Of a stretch of 64,000 bases of DNA, positions 39,185-52,153 are shown one piece after another. Both the position numbers and the translations under genes were made by a program. Position 1 is the stretch's first letter; each line of letters starts with the position of its first letter. Under the pieces are notes generated by a model. The model was not told the DNA's origin, made no database searches, and saw only the letters and a program-made list of their open reading frames with translations. Origin of the DNA: Glaciimonas sp. PAMC28666 (GTDB taxonomy: Bacteria > Pseudomonadota > Gammaproteobacteria > Burkholderiales > Burkholderiaceae_D); NCBI RefSeq assembly GCF_016917355.1, contig NZ_CP070304.1, forward strand, positions 5,166,361 through 5,230,360, read 5' to 3'.

Positions 39185-39362
39185 TAAACTGTAGTGTCAT
39201 TTGTTCCCAATAGGGCAACAAACAACGCAATCTAGAAGAAGTAAAGGTCTTGTTTCTTGTGCGATGCTGACAAGGGTATGTCGGCACCGCACTGGGTATG
39301 ATTGCACTTTTCAGGCAAACACATATCTCATTAGCTTACCCACAACCTGCTAAGGTTATAGG

Positions 39363-42234
<2,872 letters not shown>

Positions 42235-42458
42235 CCTATAACGTTAGCTTCTAAACGCGTTCACGCTTAAAAACCGGTCATAGTATTATTACTTATGAGT
42301 ATTACTTTAGCGTTTGCCGTATCCAAAGTGTTTTCGCATTTGTCTGCAACTATTACTAGCGCAGACTCTTTTGAGAACTCTTTAATACTTTTTTGATTTG
42401 ATACAATCATACCCATCCACAATGCTGTCGCACTGCGGACGAATTCTTTACTTCTTCT

Positions 42459-42474
42459 AAATTGTTAAAGAACA
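42459..42474 (-). promoter_or_regulatory. boxA antitermination site in the 16S-23S spacer
   Basis: The minus strand reads TGTTCTTTAACAATTT, matching rRNA boxA elements that recruit NusB/NusE to prevent Rho termination. It lies between tRNA-Ala and 23S. The rest of the spacer (42243-42609) has no other gene. Confidence 0.75.
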
Positions 42475-42609
42475 AACAGCCAATGATCGTCTAAAGATCA
42501 AACCTAAATCCCTTTTTATTTCACCCTATAACGCGCATGAAATACTGACTTAGGTTTGATTTTTACTTCTACTGATTGCCCCTGCGTTGTGCCGGGTCAA
42601 ACGTAAATA

Positions 42610-42685
42610 TGGTGGAGGCTAACGGGATCGAACCGATGACCCCCTGCTTGCAAAGCAGGTGCTCTCCCAGCTGAGCTAAGCCCCC
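42610..42685 (-). tRNA. tRNA-Ala(TGC)
   Basis: A 76-base cloverleaf in the rRNA spacer: acceptor GGGGGCT/AGCCTCC with an encoded CCA end, anticodon stem CCTGC/GCAGG around loop TTTGCAA giving anticodon TGC, and a TTCGATCC T-loop. The order 16S-Ile-Ala-23S is the usual one. Confidence 0.97.
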
Positions 42686-42706
42686 ATAAATCGTACATCT
42701 ATCACG

Positions 42707-42783
42707 TGGTGGGTCTGGTTGGGCTCGAACCAACGACCCCCGCGTTATCAACACGGTGCTCTAACCAACTGAGCTACAGACCC
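42707..42783 (-). tRNA. tRNA-Ile(GAT)
   Basis: A 77-base cloverleaf with acceptor GGGTCTG/CAGACCC, an encoded CCA, anticodon stem CCGTG/CACGG, anticodon GAT, and a TTCGAGCC T-loop. It is the first tRNA after 16S. Confidence 0.97.
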
Positions 42784-42870
42784 GTCCTGATTAGCACCTA
42801 CCTAATGATGACTGTTCTTCTTCTAACTAACACACCGATAAGTGTGGACGCTTAATGTCCGTGCAAACTC

Positions 42871-44404
<1,534 letters not shown>

Positions 44405-44604
44405 TTAATCTCTGTTTTGTGGCATTGCTGCCTAGCATCGCTGCTATCGCTCACTCAAAATACTGACAGGCTACTTCTCAGATTTGACTCTGCGAAATAT
44501 CCTATTTTTCTTCTTTTGTGAACATTTAATGTTTTAAGTTATACGCCAATGACCGAAGTCATTGCCGCTGCACTTTCATTAAACGCCCACACTTATCGGC
44601 TGTT

Positions 44605-44620
44605 AATTGTTAAAGAACTG
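44605..44620 (-). promoter_or_regulatory. boxA antitermination site in the rRNA leader
   Basis: The minus strand reads CAGTTCTTTAACAATT, about 200 bases before mature 16S and just upstream of the processing stem, as expected for the leader boxA. Confidence 0.75.
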
Positions 44621-44694
44621 TCTCTGTTTTGCGCCACACCGTAGTGTTCGCAGCACCAACAAATCGTTTTGTTTGTCAGCAGCAGAGAGATGAG

Positions 44695-44723
44695 ATTATG
44701 TAGCGTTTCGAGCTTTTCGTCAA
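44695..44723 (-). promoter_or_regulatory. rRNA operon P1 promoter with UP element
   Basis: On the minus strand, -35 TTGACG and -10 CATAAT are separated by exactly 17 bases. The 45 bases upstream of the -35 (plus-strand 44724-44770) are runs of A and T, typical of a UP element. Transcription would begin near 44688, giving a leader of about 285 bases. Confidence 0.8.
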
Positions 44724-44770
44724 CTTCTTTTTAAATCATTTTTTTCAACAATTTAAAACCAAATCAACTC

Positions 44771-45342
44771 CTTCTACCACTCAAAACACCCCACTTTACA
44801 ACCTCGTTCTATCGTCCACTTCGCCCTCAAAACCGCTTGCGCTGTTTCGTGTATTTCGCGTCGTTTTCAACAGAGGCCGAACTATAGCAACACATCTCTA
44901 AGCTGGCAAGCGCTTTTATAACAATTTTTAAAGATTTTTGAAAAGAGTAAATGTCATCCGTTTTTACGCTTGTCAGGGTCAGATATAAAACCCAAATCGC
45001 GAGGGCCTCCGTTAAGCAAATGGGACCGAATAAATGACGTTATCGCAACCGGCACTCCAACCCTCTTGAACTGTTTTTGCCAGGCGGCGTCTACTTCGAT
45101 TACATACGTTCTTAACAATGCATGTCGGCCTTAGTGCGTGCCGCCGACTTGCGTATATATAGAGGCCGAATATATAGGCCGAAATATATGTAAGACCGCA
45201 ATGATCGCCGCCCCACAAAACAAGTGCAGGATACTTTTCAAACTCGTTACTAAAAATGCAATATAGTATGGCGGATACTTCCCTGCGCGCCAGCCTACGA
45301 AGAGCGTAAGGGTCTGCAACCCTCTCAATACAGGATAGCATC
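44771..45342. other. Divergent region between the rRNA operon and pgm
   Basis: About 570 bases upstream of both units with no supported gene. It includes a 13/14-base direct repeat at 45163-45189 (AGGCCGAATATAT then AGGCCGAAATATAT) inside an AT-rich patch, which may affect pgm expression. A minus-strand frame crossing into pgm has no support. Confidence 0.5.
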
Positions 45343-47001
45343 ATGAATATTAGTCCTCTTGCCGGCAAGCTAGCCCCGCCTGACTCGCTAGTTAGCATAC
45401 CTAGACTGATCACAGCGTATTACAGCAACTGCCCTGATCCTCACGAGGTCGCACAGCAAGTTGCCTTTGGCACCTCCGGCCATCGAGGCTCTTCCTTACA
45501 AAACACTTTCAATGAATGGCATGTACTGGCGATCACGCAAGCCATTTGCCAGTACCGCAAGCAACAGAACATCAACGGGCCGCTATTTCTCGGGATCGAT
45601 ACACATGCGCTTTCTGTTCCCGCTGCAGCCAGCGCCCTGGAGGTGCTAGCTGCGAATGGTGTGGACGTTATGCTTGCTGACGGCGATGAATACACGCCGA
45701 CCCCGGCTGTTTCGCACGCGATACTGACCTATAACCGCGGTCGCACAACCGGTCTCGCTGACGGCATCGTTGTCACGCCGTCCCATAATCCTCCCGATAA
45801 CGGGGGCTTTAAATACAATCCACCGAATGGCGGACCGGCCGATACCAACGTTACCAATTGGATACAAGCATCCGCTAACGACCTTATGAAAGCCGGTTTG
45901 CAGGGCGTGCGACGCATGACTTTTGAGAAAGCGTTATTCGCTCCTACTACCCATCGCTACGACTACCTTCATCAGTACATCGCCGACCTGGGTAACGTCA
46001 TCGACATGGACGTAATACGTTATTCCAATGTTCGCGTCGGCGTCGACCCACTTGGCGGCGCCGGAGTGCATTACTGGCCGCACATCGCCGAACATTACCG
46101 CATCAACCTGACGGTGGTGAGTGAGACAGTGGACCCCACCTTCAGTTTCATGACGCTTGATTGGGACGGAAAGATTCGCATGGACCCGTCGTCACCGTAC
46201 GCCATGCAGCGTCTGATCGATATCAAGGATCGCTTTGATGTCGCTTTTGCTTGCGATACCGATCATGATCGGCACGGAATAGTTACCCGTTCGCATGGTT
46301 TGATGCCGCCAAATCATTATTTGGCGGTTGCGATCGATTACCTGTTCCGGCATCGCCCTCAATGGCGGCAGGAGACCGGGGTGGGAAAAACGGTGGTAAG
46401 CAGTCAAATGATTGATCGCGTATGTAATTCACTTGGCCGCCGGATGGTTGAGGTACCAGTCGGCTTTAAGTGGTTTGTCGACGGTCTTTTTGATGGTTCT
46501 CTTGGCTTTGGTGGCGAAGAAAGCGCAGGGGCTTCCTTTTTGCGTCTCGATGGTGGCGTCTGGAGCACAGATAAGGACGGTCTGACACCAGCATTGCTGG
46601 CAGCTGAAATAACCGCGCGAACCGGCAACGATCCTGCACAAGCCTATCAAAAGCTGGCCGAGCAATTCGGGGACCCGGTGGCTGACCGGATCGAAGCGCC
46701 TGCTAGCTCAGCGCAAAAAACTGCACTGGCAGCGCTTTCCCCGCAACAAATCCACTCGACGGACCTGGCTGGAGAAAAAATCACTAGCATCCTGACCCAG
46801 GCGCCCGGCAATAACGCAGCAATCGGTGGCTTGAAGGTTTGCACAGAAAACGGTTGGTTTGCTGCGCGCCCCTCTGGCACCGAGGAAATCTACAAAATTT
46901 ACGCAGAAAGCTTTCGGGGGAACGACCATCTACAGCAAATCATTGAGGAAGCGCAAACCATTGTCGATACGGCGCTTGGGGTTGCGCCATGGAAAAAGTA
47001 A
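45343..47001 (+). CDS. pgm: Phosphoglucomutase, alpha-D-glucose specific
   Basis: Pgm interconverts glucose 1-phosphate and glucose 6-phosphate and so feeds UDP-glucose, the substrate of the galE product. The 552-residue length matches the E. coli enzyme. Signatures are FGTSGHRG near 43-50, the phosphoserine loop TPSHNP with S147, the magnesium-binding DTDHDRHG near 305, the sugar-binding GGEESAG near 388 and the phosphate-binding RPSGTEE near the C terminus. An AGGA-like site lies eight bases before the ATG. Confidence 0.96.
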   Translation: MNISPLAGKLAPPDSLVSIPRLITAYYSNCPDPHEVAQQVAFGTSGHRGSSLQNTFNEWHVLAITQAICQYRKQQNINGPLFLGIDTHALSVPAAASALEVLAANGVDVMLADGDEYTPTPAVSHAILTYNRGRTTGLADGIVVTPSHNPPDNGGFKYNPPNGGPADTNVTNWIQASANDLMKAGLQGVRRMTFEKALFAPTTHRYDYLHQYIADLGNVIDMDVIRYSNVRVGVDPLGGAGVHYWPHIAEHYRINLTVVSETVDPTFSFMTLDWDGKIRMDPSSPYAMQRLIDIKDRFDVAFACDTDHDRHGIVTRSHGLMPPNHYLAVAIDYLFRHRPQWRQETGVGKTVVSSQMIDRVCNSLGRRMVEVPVGFKWFVDGLFDGSLGFGGEESAGASFLRLDGGVWSTDKDGLTPALLAAEITARTGNDPAQAYQKLAEQFGDPVADRIEAPASSAQKTALAALSPQQIHSTDLAGEKITSILTQAPGNNAAIGGLKVCTENGWFAARPSGTEEIYKIYAESFRGNDHLQQIIEEAQTIVDTALGVAPWKK

Positions 47002-47105
47002 CTTTCGCTGACTATTTAGCCGACGGGAGACGCTTGAATTTGCACAAGTAACGGCGCCCCCGCAAATCCATTACACTAAAAGCTCTTTTATTCGGTCAAT
47101 CTACT

Positions 47106-48281
47106 ATGCTAAAAGCTCTCAGCAGATTATGGTTGCGCAGCGTTAAGAAAATCAGCAAAGCGCAACAAAGCCAAAGTAAAAAATTGGTCAAGACGCTCCT
47201 TGCGCCACCCGCCCCATTAAAGCGCAAACCCGCTAAGCCGGCCTTCAAGACTGGCGCTCCTGTTGCGAAACGGAAGATAAGAACGCCTGCCGCGAGCAAA
47301 ACAGGGGTCAAAGGCCCGCAGAAGGTGCCAGCAAACACAAACGCAGAATTACCCGGGCGCTGGCTGCCTTTTTATTACCTGTCTACCAAGGAAGGCGCTA
47401 CGACTGCGCGCCGACGTATGCAGTATTGGCTGTATTTACCAGCCAGTGCAGGCGCTTCCTCAGCTGCACTTCCTTTAGTCGTCATGCTGCATGGCTGTAA
47501 CCAAAATGTCGACGACTTTGTACGCGGTACCCGAATGAATCAATTAGCCGAGAAACAGGGCTTCGCTGTGTTATATCCACAGCAATCTTACAGCTCGCAT
47601 ATCAAGCGTTGTTGGAATTGGTATAGTCGCGAAACGCAGGCGGGGGGTGGCGATGCTAAACGCATTGCTGCCATTATCAACGTTGTGGCTGATAAACATC
47701 CAATCGACAAAACGCGCATATATATAGCGGGTCTGTCTGCCGGGGCGACGATGGCATCGATCGTCGCGGTCAATTATCCGCATTTGATTACGGCGCTGGG
47801 CGTCCATTCTGGCACGGTTTTCGGCGCTGGGCACTCGATCATCGGCGCTTACGGCGTGATGCAACGGGGCGCGCTTAAAAGTCTTCCTGACACTATTGCA
47901 AATATCGCTCAGAAATATCCGGTGTTTCCTACAATGCCGGTGATGCTCATTCAGGGTTTACAGGACAATGTTGTACGCCCTATTAACACGGTGCAACTGA
48001 CGCAACAATTTAAAGCCTTGAACAGGGTAGATGAAGGCACCAAAGTCCGCATTACCACGATGGCCGCAAGTGAGCCCGATAGCAAAAATCCGCACAGCTC
48101 TTACACCATGCAGGAATACTATCAGGCAGAACATTGTTTGATCAGAGTCTGTGAAATTCCCGCTTTGGGGCATGCATGGAGCGGTGGCGACTGCTCGTTA
48201 CGATATAACGCATGTGAAGGTCCCGACGCAACGCAGATGTTGTGGGATTTTTTTAAGAATCAGCGGCGTGCTGCCGTCTAA
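47106..48281 (+). CDS. PHB-depolymerase-family esterase
   Basis: A 391-residue alpha/beta-hydrolase of the family of extracellular short-chain-length polyhydroxyalkanoate depolymerases (type 1 catalytic domain) and feruloyl-esterase-like proteins. The core starts near residue 85. It has the oxyanion-hole HGCNQN, the lipase-box serine S211 in GLSAGA and the catalytic histidine in GHAWSGG near 360. Residues 1-85 are extremely Lys/Ala/Pro-rich and show no clear signal peptide, which is unlike secreted enzymes and may bind polyanions or granules. The substrate, a polyester, oligomer or other ester, is not certain. It follows pgm on the same strand. Confidence 0.82.
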   Translation: MLKALSRLWLRSVKKISKAQQSQSKKLVKTLLAPPAPLKRKPAKPAFKTGAPVAKRKIRTPAASKTGVKGPQKVPANTNAELPGRWLPFYYLSTKEGATTARRRMQYWLYLPASAGASSAALPLVVMLHGCNQNVDDFVRGTRMNQLAEKQGFAVLYPQQSYSSHIKRCWNWYSRETQAGGGDAKRIAAIINVVADKHPIDKTRIYIAGLSAGATMASIVAVNYPHLITALGVHSGTVFGAGHSIIGAYGVMQRGALKSLPDTIANIAQKYPVFPTMPVMLIQGLQDNVVRPINTVQLTQQFKALNRVDEGTKVRITTMAASEPDSKNPHSSYTMQEYYQAEHCLIRVCEIPALGHAWSGGDCSLRYNACEGPDATQMLWDFFKNQRRAAV

Positions 48282-48382
48282 TGTCGTTCCCGTGCCGGAT
48301 GTGGGGTCTGAATTGCCACGACGGCAGCGAGCGCAGAATAAATCCACGAAGCGCCAGTCGATAGTCACTTTCGCCACGTTCT

Positions 48383-49078
48383 CTAAGCCAGAAGCGCCTT
48401 GATAAAATCCTTTTTATCACTTTCCGGCTGTCTCTCGAATTGCAAGGCCGACTCAACATGGTGAAGGTGGTGCTTCATTAATTGCACCGCTTTTTCAACG
48501 TCGCCTGCTTTGGCCGCCGCAATAAAAGCCAGATGTTCATCTGATGAACAAACTGCATCCCGCGTGGACTGATATAACATGGTAATGAGTGAACTTCGAC
48601 CTGCCAGCTTCACCAAAATATCGGTAAGAAGCTGATTGCCTACCGTCTTTGCCAACAGAATATGAAAATCACTCAATAGCTTGGACCGAGTCTGCGGATT
48701 TTCCTTCGATAGCGCGTCGCGCTCTTGCTCTAGATGCCGGTCGATCTCCAGGTAGTTATCCGGTCCGGCCTTTGCCACGAATTCACGTACCATCGCCTCC
48801 TCAAGAATGCGTCGCACGAAAAACAGCTGGCGCGCCTCTTCTTCGGTGGGTTGACTGACAAACGCACCTTTGTCCGGTACCAAGTCTATCAACTTGTCTT
48901 TGGCGAGCATGACCAGGGCGGCACGAATCTTGGTGCGACTGACTGAATACAGCTTTGCTAGTGCTTCTTCACGCAATTTTGTTCCGGGCGGGAGCCGCTG
49001 CTCTGCGATCGCCATTGCAATATCTGCGGCGATTTCATCCGAACTATCGGAAATGACTGGGCTCGAAGGCATGTTCAT
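48383..49078 (-). CDS. GntR-family regulator, FadR/FCD subfamily
   Basis: A 231-residue regulator. The N-terminal winged HTH (about 10-75) contains IAEQRLPPGTKLREEALAKL, then YSVSRTKIRAALVML. A C-terminal all-helical FCD effector domain (about 90-220) includes the metal-binding type histidines in DFHILLA, SDEHLAF and KHHLHHVE. FCD regulators respond to small carboxylic acids. It is on the same strand as, and downstream of, the DctA-like gene, and close to an operon for amidohydrolase and ammonia-lyase. It is therefore the likely regulator of that locus. Confidence 0.88.
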   Translation of the reverse strand: MNMPSSPVISDSSDEIAADIAMAIAEQRLPPGTKLREEALAKLYSVSRTKIRAALVMLAKDKLIDLVPDKGAFVSQPTEEEARQLFFVRRILEEAMVREFVAKAGPDNYLEIDRHLEQERDALSKENPQTRSKLLSDFHILLAKTVGNQLLTDILVKLAGRSSLITMLYQSTRDAVCSSDEHLAFIAAAKAGDVEKAVQLMKHHLHHVESALQFERQPESDKKDFIKALLA

Positions 49079-49239
49079 GATGTGACTTGACCTTAAAAGC
49101 GCAAAAGTGATGCAAAGTCGGAAATTGTACTAGAAAATAGTTTGCCAGCCCAAAACGCCGTCCGCCGAAATCACCGGAAACGTGATTCGACAGACATATT
49201 TTTGAACGCAGGCGCTTTTTTACAGCTTCGCTACTTTGT

Positions 49240-50595
49240 TTAGTGCTCGGCACGCAAATGCAAATTAGCCGGAGTTCTCCCCTCCTCAACCAAATTATCG
49301 CGATTTTTTTGCTCGTCGTAGGCCTTGATCGCTGCCAGGTCACCGTTTAATACCGCATGCGCCCGGGCTCTATCAATATCTTTTTCCCATACCGCCACAA
49401 CCACCGTGGCGACACAATTACCTAGCAAATTACCTAATGCGCGGGCAATACCCATAAACCAGTCGACTGAGAGTACCAGCACCAGACCGACCACCGGAAT
49501 AGCAGGAATCGCAGACAATGTCGCCGCAAGAATCACAATCGCTGAGCCAGGTACGCCGTGGGCCCCTTTTGACGTAATCAAGGCTACCGCCAAAATGGCC
49601 AATAAGTCCGTGAACGCCAGGTGGGTATTGGTTGCCTGAGCAATAAAGACCGCCGCGAGGGTCAGATAAATCGAAAACGCGTCCAGATTAAATGAATAAC
49701 CAGTCGGAATAACCAATCCGACGGTCGAATCTTTGATGCCCATGTATTCCAGCTTTTTCATAATCTGCGGCAGCACTGCATCCGAGGATGCAGTGGCCAA
49801 AACTACCATCAACTCTTCACGTAGATATTTAATCAGTTTAAAAATACTGAATCCCGTGAGTCGCAGGATCGTCCCCAGAATGGCAAACACAAATATCACA
49901 ACCGCAACGTAAAAGAGCGCGACCAGATAGCCGAGCTGCTCTAACGAGCCAATGCCATATTTACCTACGGTAAAAGCGATTGCACCAAACACTCCCAGCG
50001 GGGCCAGCTTGATGATGAATGACATGCACTTAAAAAATGCGGCAGACATGCTGTAGACGATCGTGACGAGCGGCGCGGCTTTTTCGCCAATCAACGATAA
50101 GGCGCAACCAAAAATAATGGAAAACAGCAGCACTTGTAATACGTCACCGGACGTGAACGCGCTGACCACCGTATCAGGAATGATTTTCATCACAAAATCA
50201 CCGAAGCCCGCACCCCTTACTTTATTCGCAGTTTGAACGTAGGTTCCTAGTGACGTGGCGTCCAGCGATCCCACATCAATATTCATTCCCGCGCCAGGAT
50301 GGAAAACAAACGCTAGCAATAAACCCAATGCCAGCGCTATAAACGTCACCGCCTCAAAATAAATCAACGCCTTCAGCCCTACCCGTCCGACCTTTTTCAG
50401 TTCGCCGGCCCCGTAAATACCTTGCACCACGACACAGAACACAATCATGGGAATGATCATTTTGACCAGCTTAATGAAGCCATCCCCAAGCGGTTTCATA
50501 CTTTCGCCAAACTTGGGATACAACACCCCAACGATGATGCCGAGCACCAGGCCGATGACGACCTGACCAAAAAGTGATTTATACAAGCGCTGCAT
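49240..50595 (-). CDS. DAACS-family dicarboxylate/amino acid:cation symporter, atypical binding site
   Basis: A 451-residue membrane carrier of the DctA/GltP family with eight helices and two hairpins. Much of it matches DctA (LGDGFIKLVKMIIPMIVF, IPTGYSFNLD, IYLTLAAVFIAQATN). Substrate-site motifs differ from DctA: the usual TSSSES is TASSDA in hairpin 1, and the nearly invariant N(L/M)DGT of helix 7 is NLDAF. The arginine and asparagine of helix 8 (ARALGNLLGN) are kept. I infer that it carries a substrate other than C4-dicarboxylates, possibly linked to the adjacent divergent genes. It is divergent from the amidohydrolase gene across a candidate GntR operator. Confidence 0.88.
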   Translation of the reverse strand: MQRLYKSLFGQVVIGLVLGIIVGVLYPKFGESMKPLGDGFIKLVKMIIPMIVFCVVVQGIYGAGELKKVGRVGLKALIYFEAVTFIALALGLLLAFVFHPGAGMNIDVGSLDATSLGTYVQTANKVRGAGFGDFVMKIIPDTVVSAFTSGDVLQVLLFSIIFGCALSLIGEKAAPLVTIVYSMSAAFFKCMSFIIKLAPLGVFGAIAFTVGKYGIGSLEQLGYLVALFYVAVVIFVFAILGTILRLTGFSIFKLIKYLREELMVVLATASSDAVLPQIMKKLEYMGIKDSTVGLVIPTGYSFNLDAFSIYLTLAAVFIAQATNTHLAFTDLLAILAVALITSKGAHGVPGSAIVILAATLSAIPAIPVVGLVLVLSVDWFMGIARALGNLLGNCVATVVVAVWEKDIDRARAHAVLNGDLAAIKAYDEQKNRDNLVEEGRTPANLHLRAEH

Positions 50596-50712
50596 ATTTG
50601 TCTCCTAGGAACTAGAAATAATAGTTTTTTTCGTTTAGATCTTGCCACTATCGCATCATTAGAGGGACGATGGATTGTGACTGCCTGACACACAATATAG
50701 TGCATTCAGTTT

Positions 50713-50722
50713 TTGTATGCAA
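50713..50722. promoter_or_regulatory. Candidate GntR/FCD operator
   Basis: TTGTATGCAA is a near-perfect palindrome matching the TTGTATACAA-like sites bound by many FCD-subfamily GntR regulators. It lies in the 174-base divergent region between the carrier and amidohydrolase genes. Regulation by the nearby GntR gene is an inference. Confidence 0.5.
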
Positions 50723-50769
50723 TAACTGAATTCAAGTGTAATATTCAAAAACACCAAAAGGAGACAGGC

Positions 50770-52053
50770 ATGGAATTGCATCCAACACCATTAAATCTAA
50801 CCCCCTATAAAGCGGCCCTTCCAGTTGCAGCTGATTGCGGTAACCAGATAATGCGATGGTCAGATGAACTCGCGCGGCACACCGAAGTGGAAGATATGCT
50901 GACCCGCACTTATCTGACACCGGCCCACCACTCCGCCGCAGCACAATTGGCCGAATGGATGTGCGCAGCGGGGATGCAGGTACGGCGCGACATGGCTGGC
51001 AACGTCATTGGACGTTATGAAGCCGACACCGCGGACGCCCCTGCCCTCGTCACGGGATCACATTTCGACTCGGTGCGAAACGGCGGAAAATATGATGGCA
51101 ATCTAGGGATTCTTTTACCCATTGCCTGCGTTCAGCAATGGCATAACGCCGGTAAGCGCTTTCCATTTGCCCTTGAAGTCATCGGGTTCGCGGAAGAGGA
51201 AGGCGTGCGCTTTAAAGCCACCTTACTCGGCAGCCGCGCTGCAGCAGGCACCTTCGACATGGCGGTGCTTGACAACCGCGACGACGATGGCCATACGATG
51301 CGCGAAGTAATGGCAGCATCCGGTTTCCACGCCGTTGGCCTGGCCAAAGCAGCGTATCCCCCAAAATCGGTGCTGGCTTTCGTTGAAGTGCATATCGAAC
51401 AAGGCCCGGTTTTACTTAACGCAGAGTTACCGGTCGGCGTGGTCACCGCGATCTCTGGGGCATCTCGCTTCATGGTGGAAATCCACGGCTTGGCCGGACA
51501 TGCTGGCACAGTTCCGATGGAAATGCGACGCGACGCAGCGATGGCAGCGGCTGAAATTGGTTTATTTATAGAGCGCAGGTGTCAGGGCAAGCCAGGACTA
51601 GTCGGTACCGTAGGCATGCTTAACGTGCCAAACGGTGCCGCTAACGTGGTTCCCGGCAGAGCGTTATTTTCGATTGATATTCGGGCGGGAGACGATGCAG
51701 TCCGGCATGCGGCGGTTGCAGATGTATTGGCTGAAATTGATACGATAGCGCAGCGCCGCAATGTTTCCATCAACGCGCGCAAAACGCATGATGCGATGAG
51801 CGTCCCTTGTGCACCGTGGCTGCAACAACAGCTGGCAACGGCAATTTCCTCGAGTAACTTGCCTGTACGCCACCTTCCTTCGGGCGCTGGTCATGACGCC
51901 ATGGCAATGGCCGCGATAACGGATGTCGCGATGTTGTTTGTCCGCTGCGGTAACGGGGGTATTAGCCATCATCCGGACGAGACCATGACGGCCGCCGATG
52001 CCGCCCTCGCCGCTCAGGTATTTACCCATTTTGTCGAACAGTTTAGAAAATAA
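50770..52053 (+). CDS. M20-family amidohydrolase (allantoate/N-carbamoyl-amino-acid hydrolase type)
   Basis: A 427-residue zinc-dependent hydrolase of the AllC/AmaB/hydantoinase group, which removes carbamoyl or related groups from N-carbamoyl amino acids or allantoate. Metal-ligand motifs are present: GSHFDS, GKYDGNLG, EEEG in FAEEEGVRF, EVHIEQGP and, near the end, GAGHDA and SHHPDE. The ATG at MELHPTP has AAGGAG seven bases upstream; a longer frame has no such site. The next gene encodes a histidine-ammonia-lyase-like enzyme about 100 bases further on, in the same direction. This suggests hydrolysis of an N-substituted amino acid such as an N-formimino or N-carbamoyl compound, which is an inference. 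Confidence 0.88.
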   Translation: MELHPTPLNLTPYKAALPVAADCGNQIMRWSDELARHTEVEDMLTRTYLTPAHHSAAAQLAEWMCAAGMQVRRDMAGNVIGRYEADTADAPALVTGSHFDSVRNGGKYDGNLGILLPIACVQQWHNAGKRFPFALEVIGFAEEEGVRFKATLLGSRAAAGTFDMAVLDNRDDDGHTMREVMAASGFHAVGLAKAAYPPKSVLAFVEVHIEQGPVLLNAELPVGVVTAISGASRFMVEIHGLAGHAGTVPMEMRRDAAMAAAEIGLFIERRCQGKPGLVGTVGMLNVPNGAANVVPGRALFSIDIRAGDDAVRHAAVADVLAEIDTIAQRRNVSINARKTHDAMSVPCAPWLQQQLATAISSSNLPVRHLPSGAGHDAMAMAAITDVAMLFVRCGNGGISHHPDETMTAADAALAAQVFTHFVEQFRK

Positions 52054-52153
52054 TGTTGGATCCGATCGCCTTTTCAGCCATATCAGCCATATCAGCCCTG
52101 GCGACGGTCTCACCATCAAACCAACAATTCACCCTGGAAATTGGAACGAAGAA

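Noticed and set aside
38805..39287. 160-codon minus-strand frame
   Set aside because: It runs through a low-complexity repeat, the rRNA terminator and 5S rRNA; the His/Ala/Pro-rich segment is the repeat translated.
51998..52153. N-terminal extension of the ammonia-lyase frame
   Set aside because: It overlaps the end of the amidohydrolase gene in another frame and has no family similarity; the ATG at 52154 gives the expected protein start.
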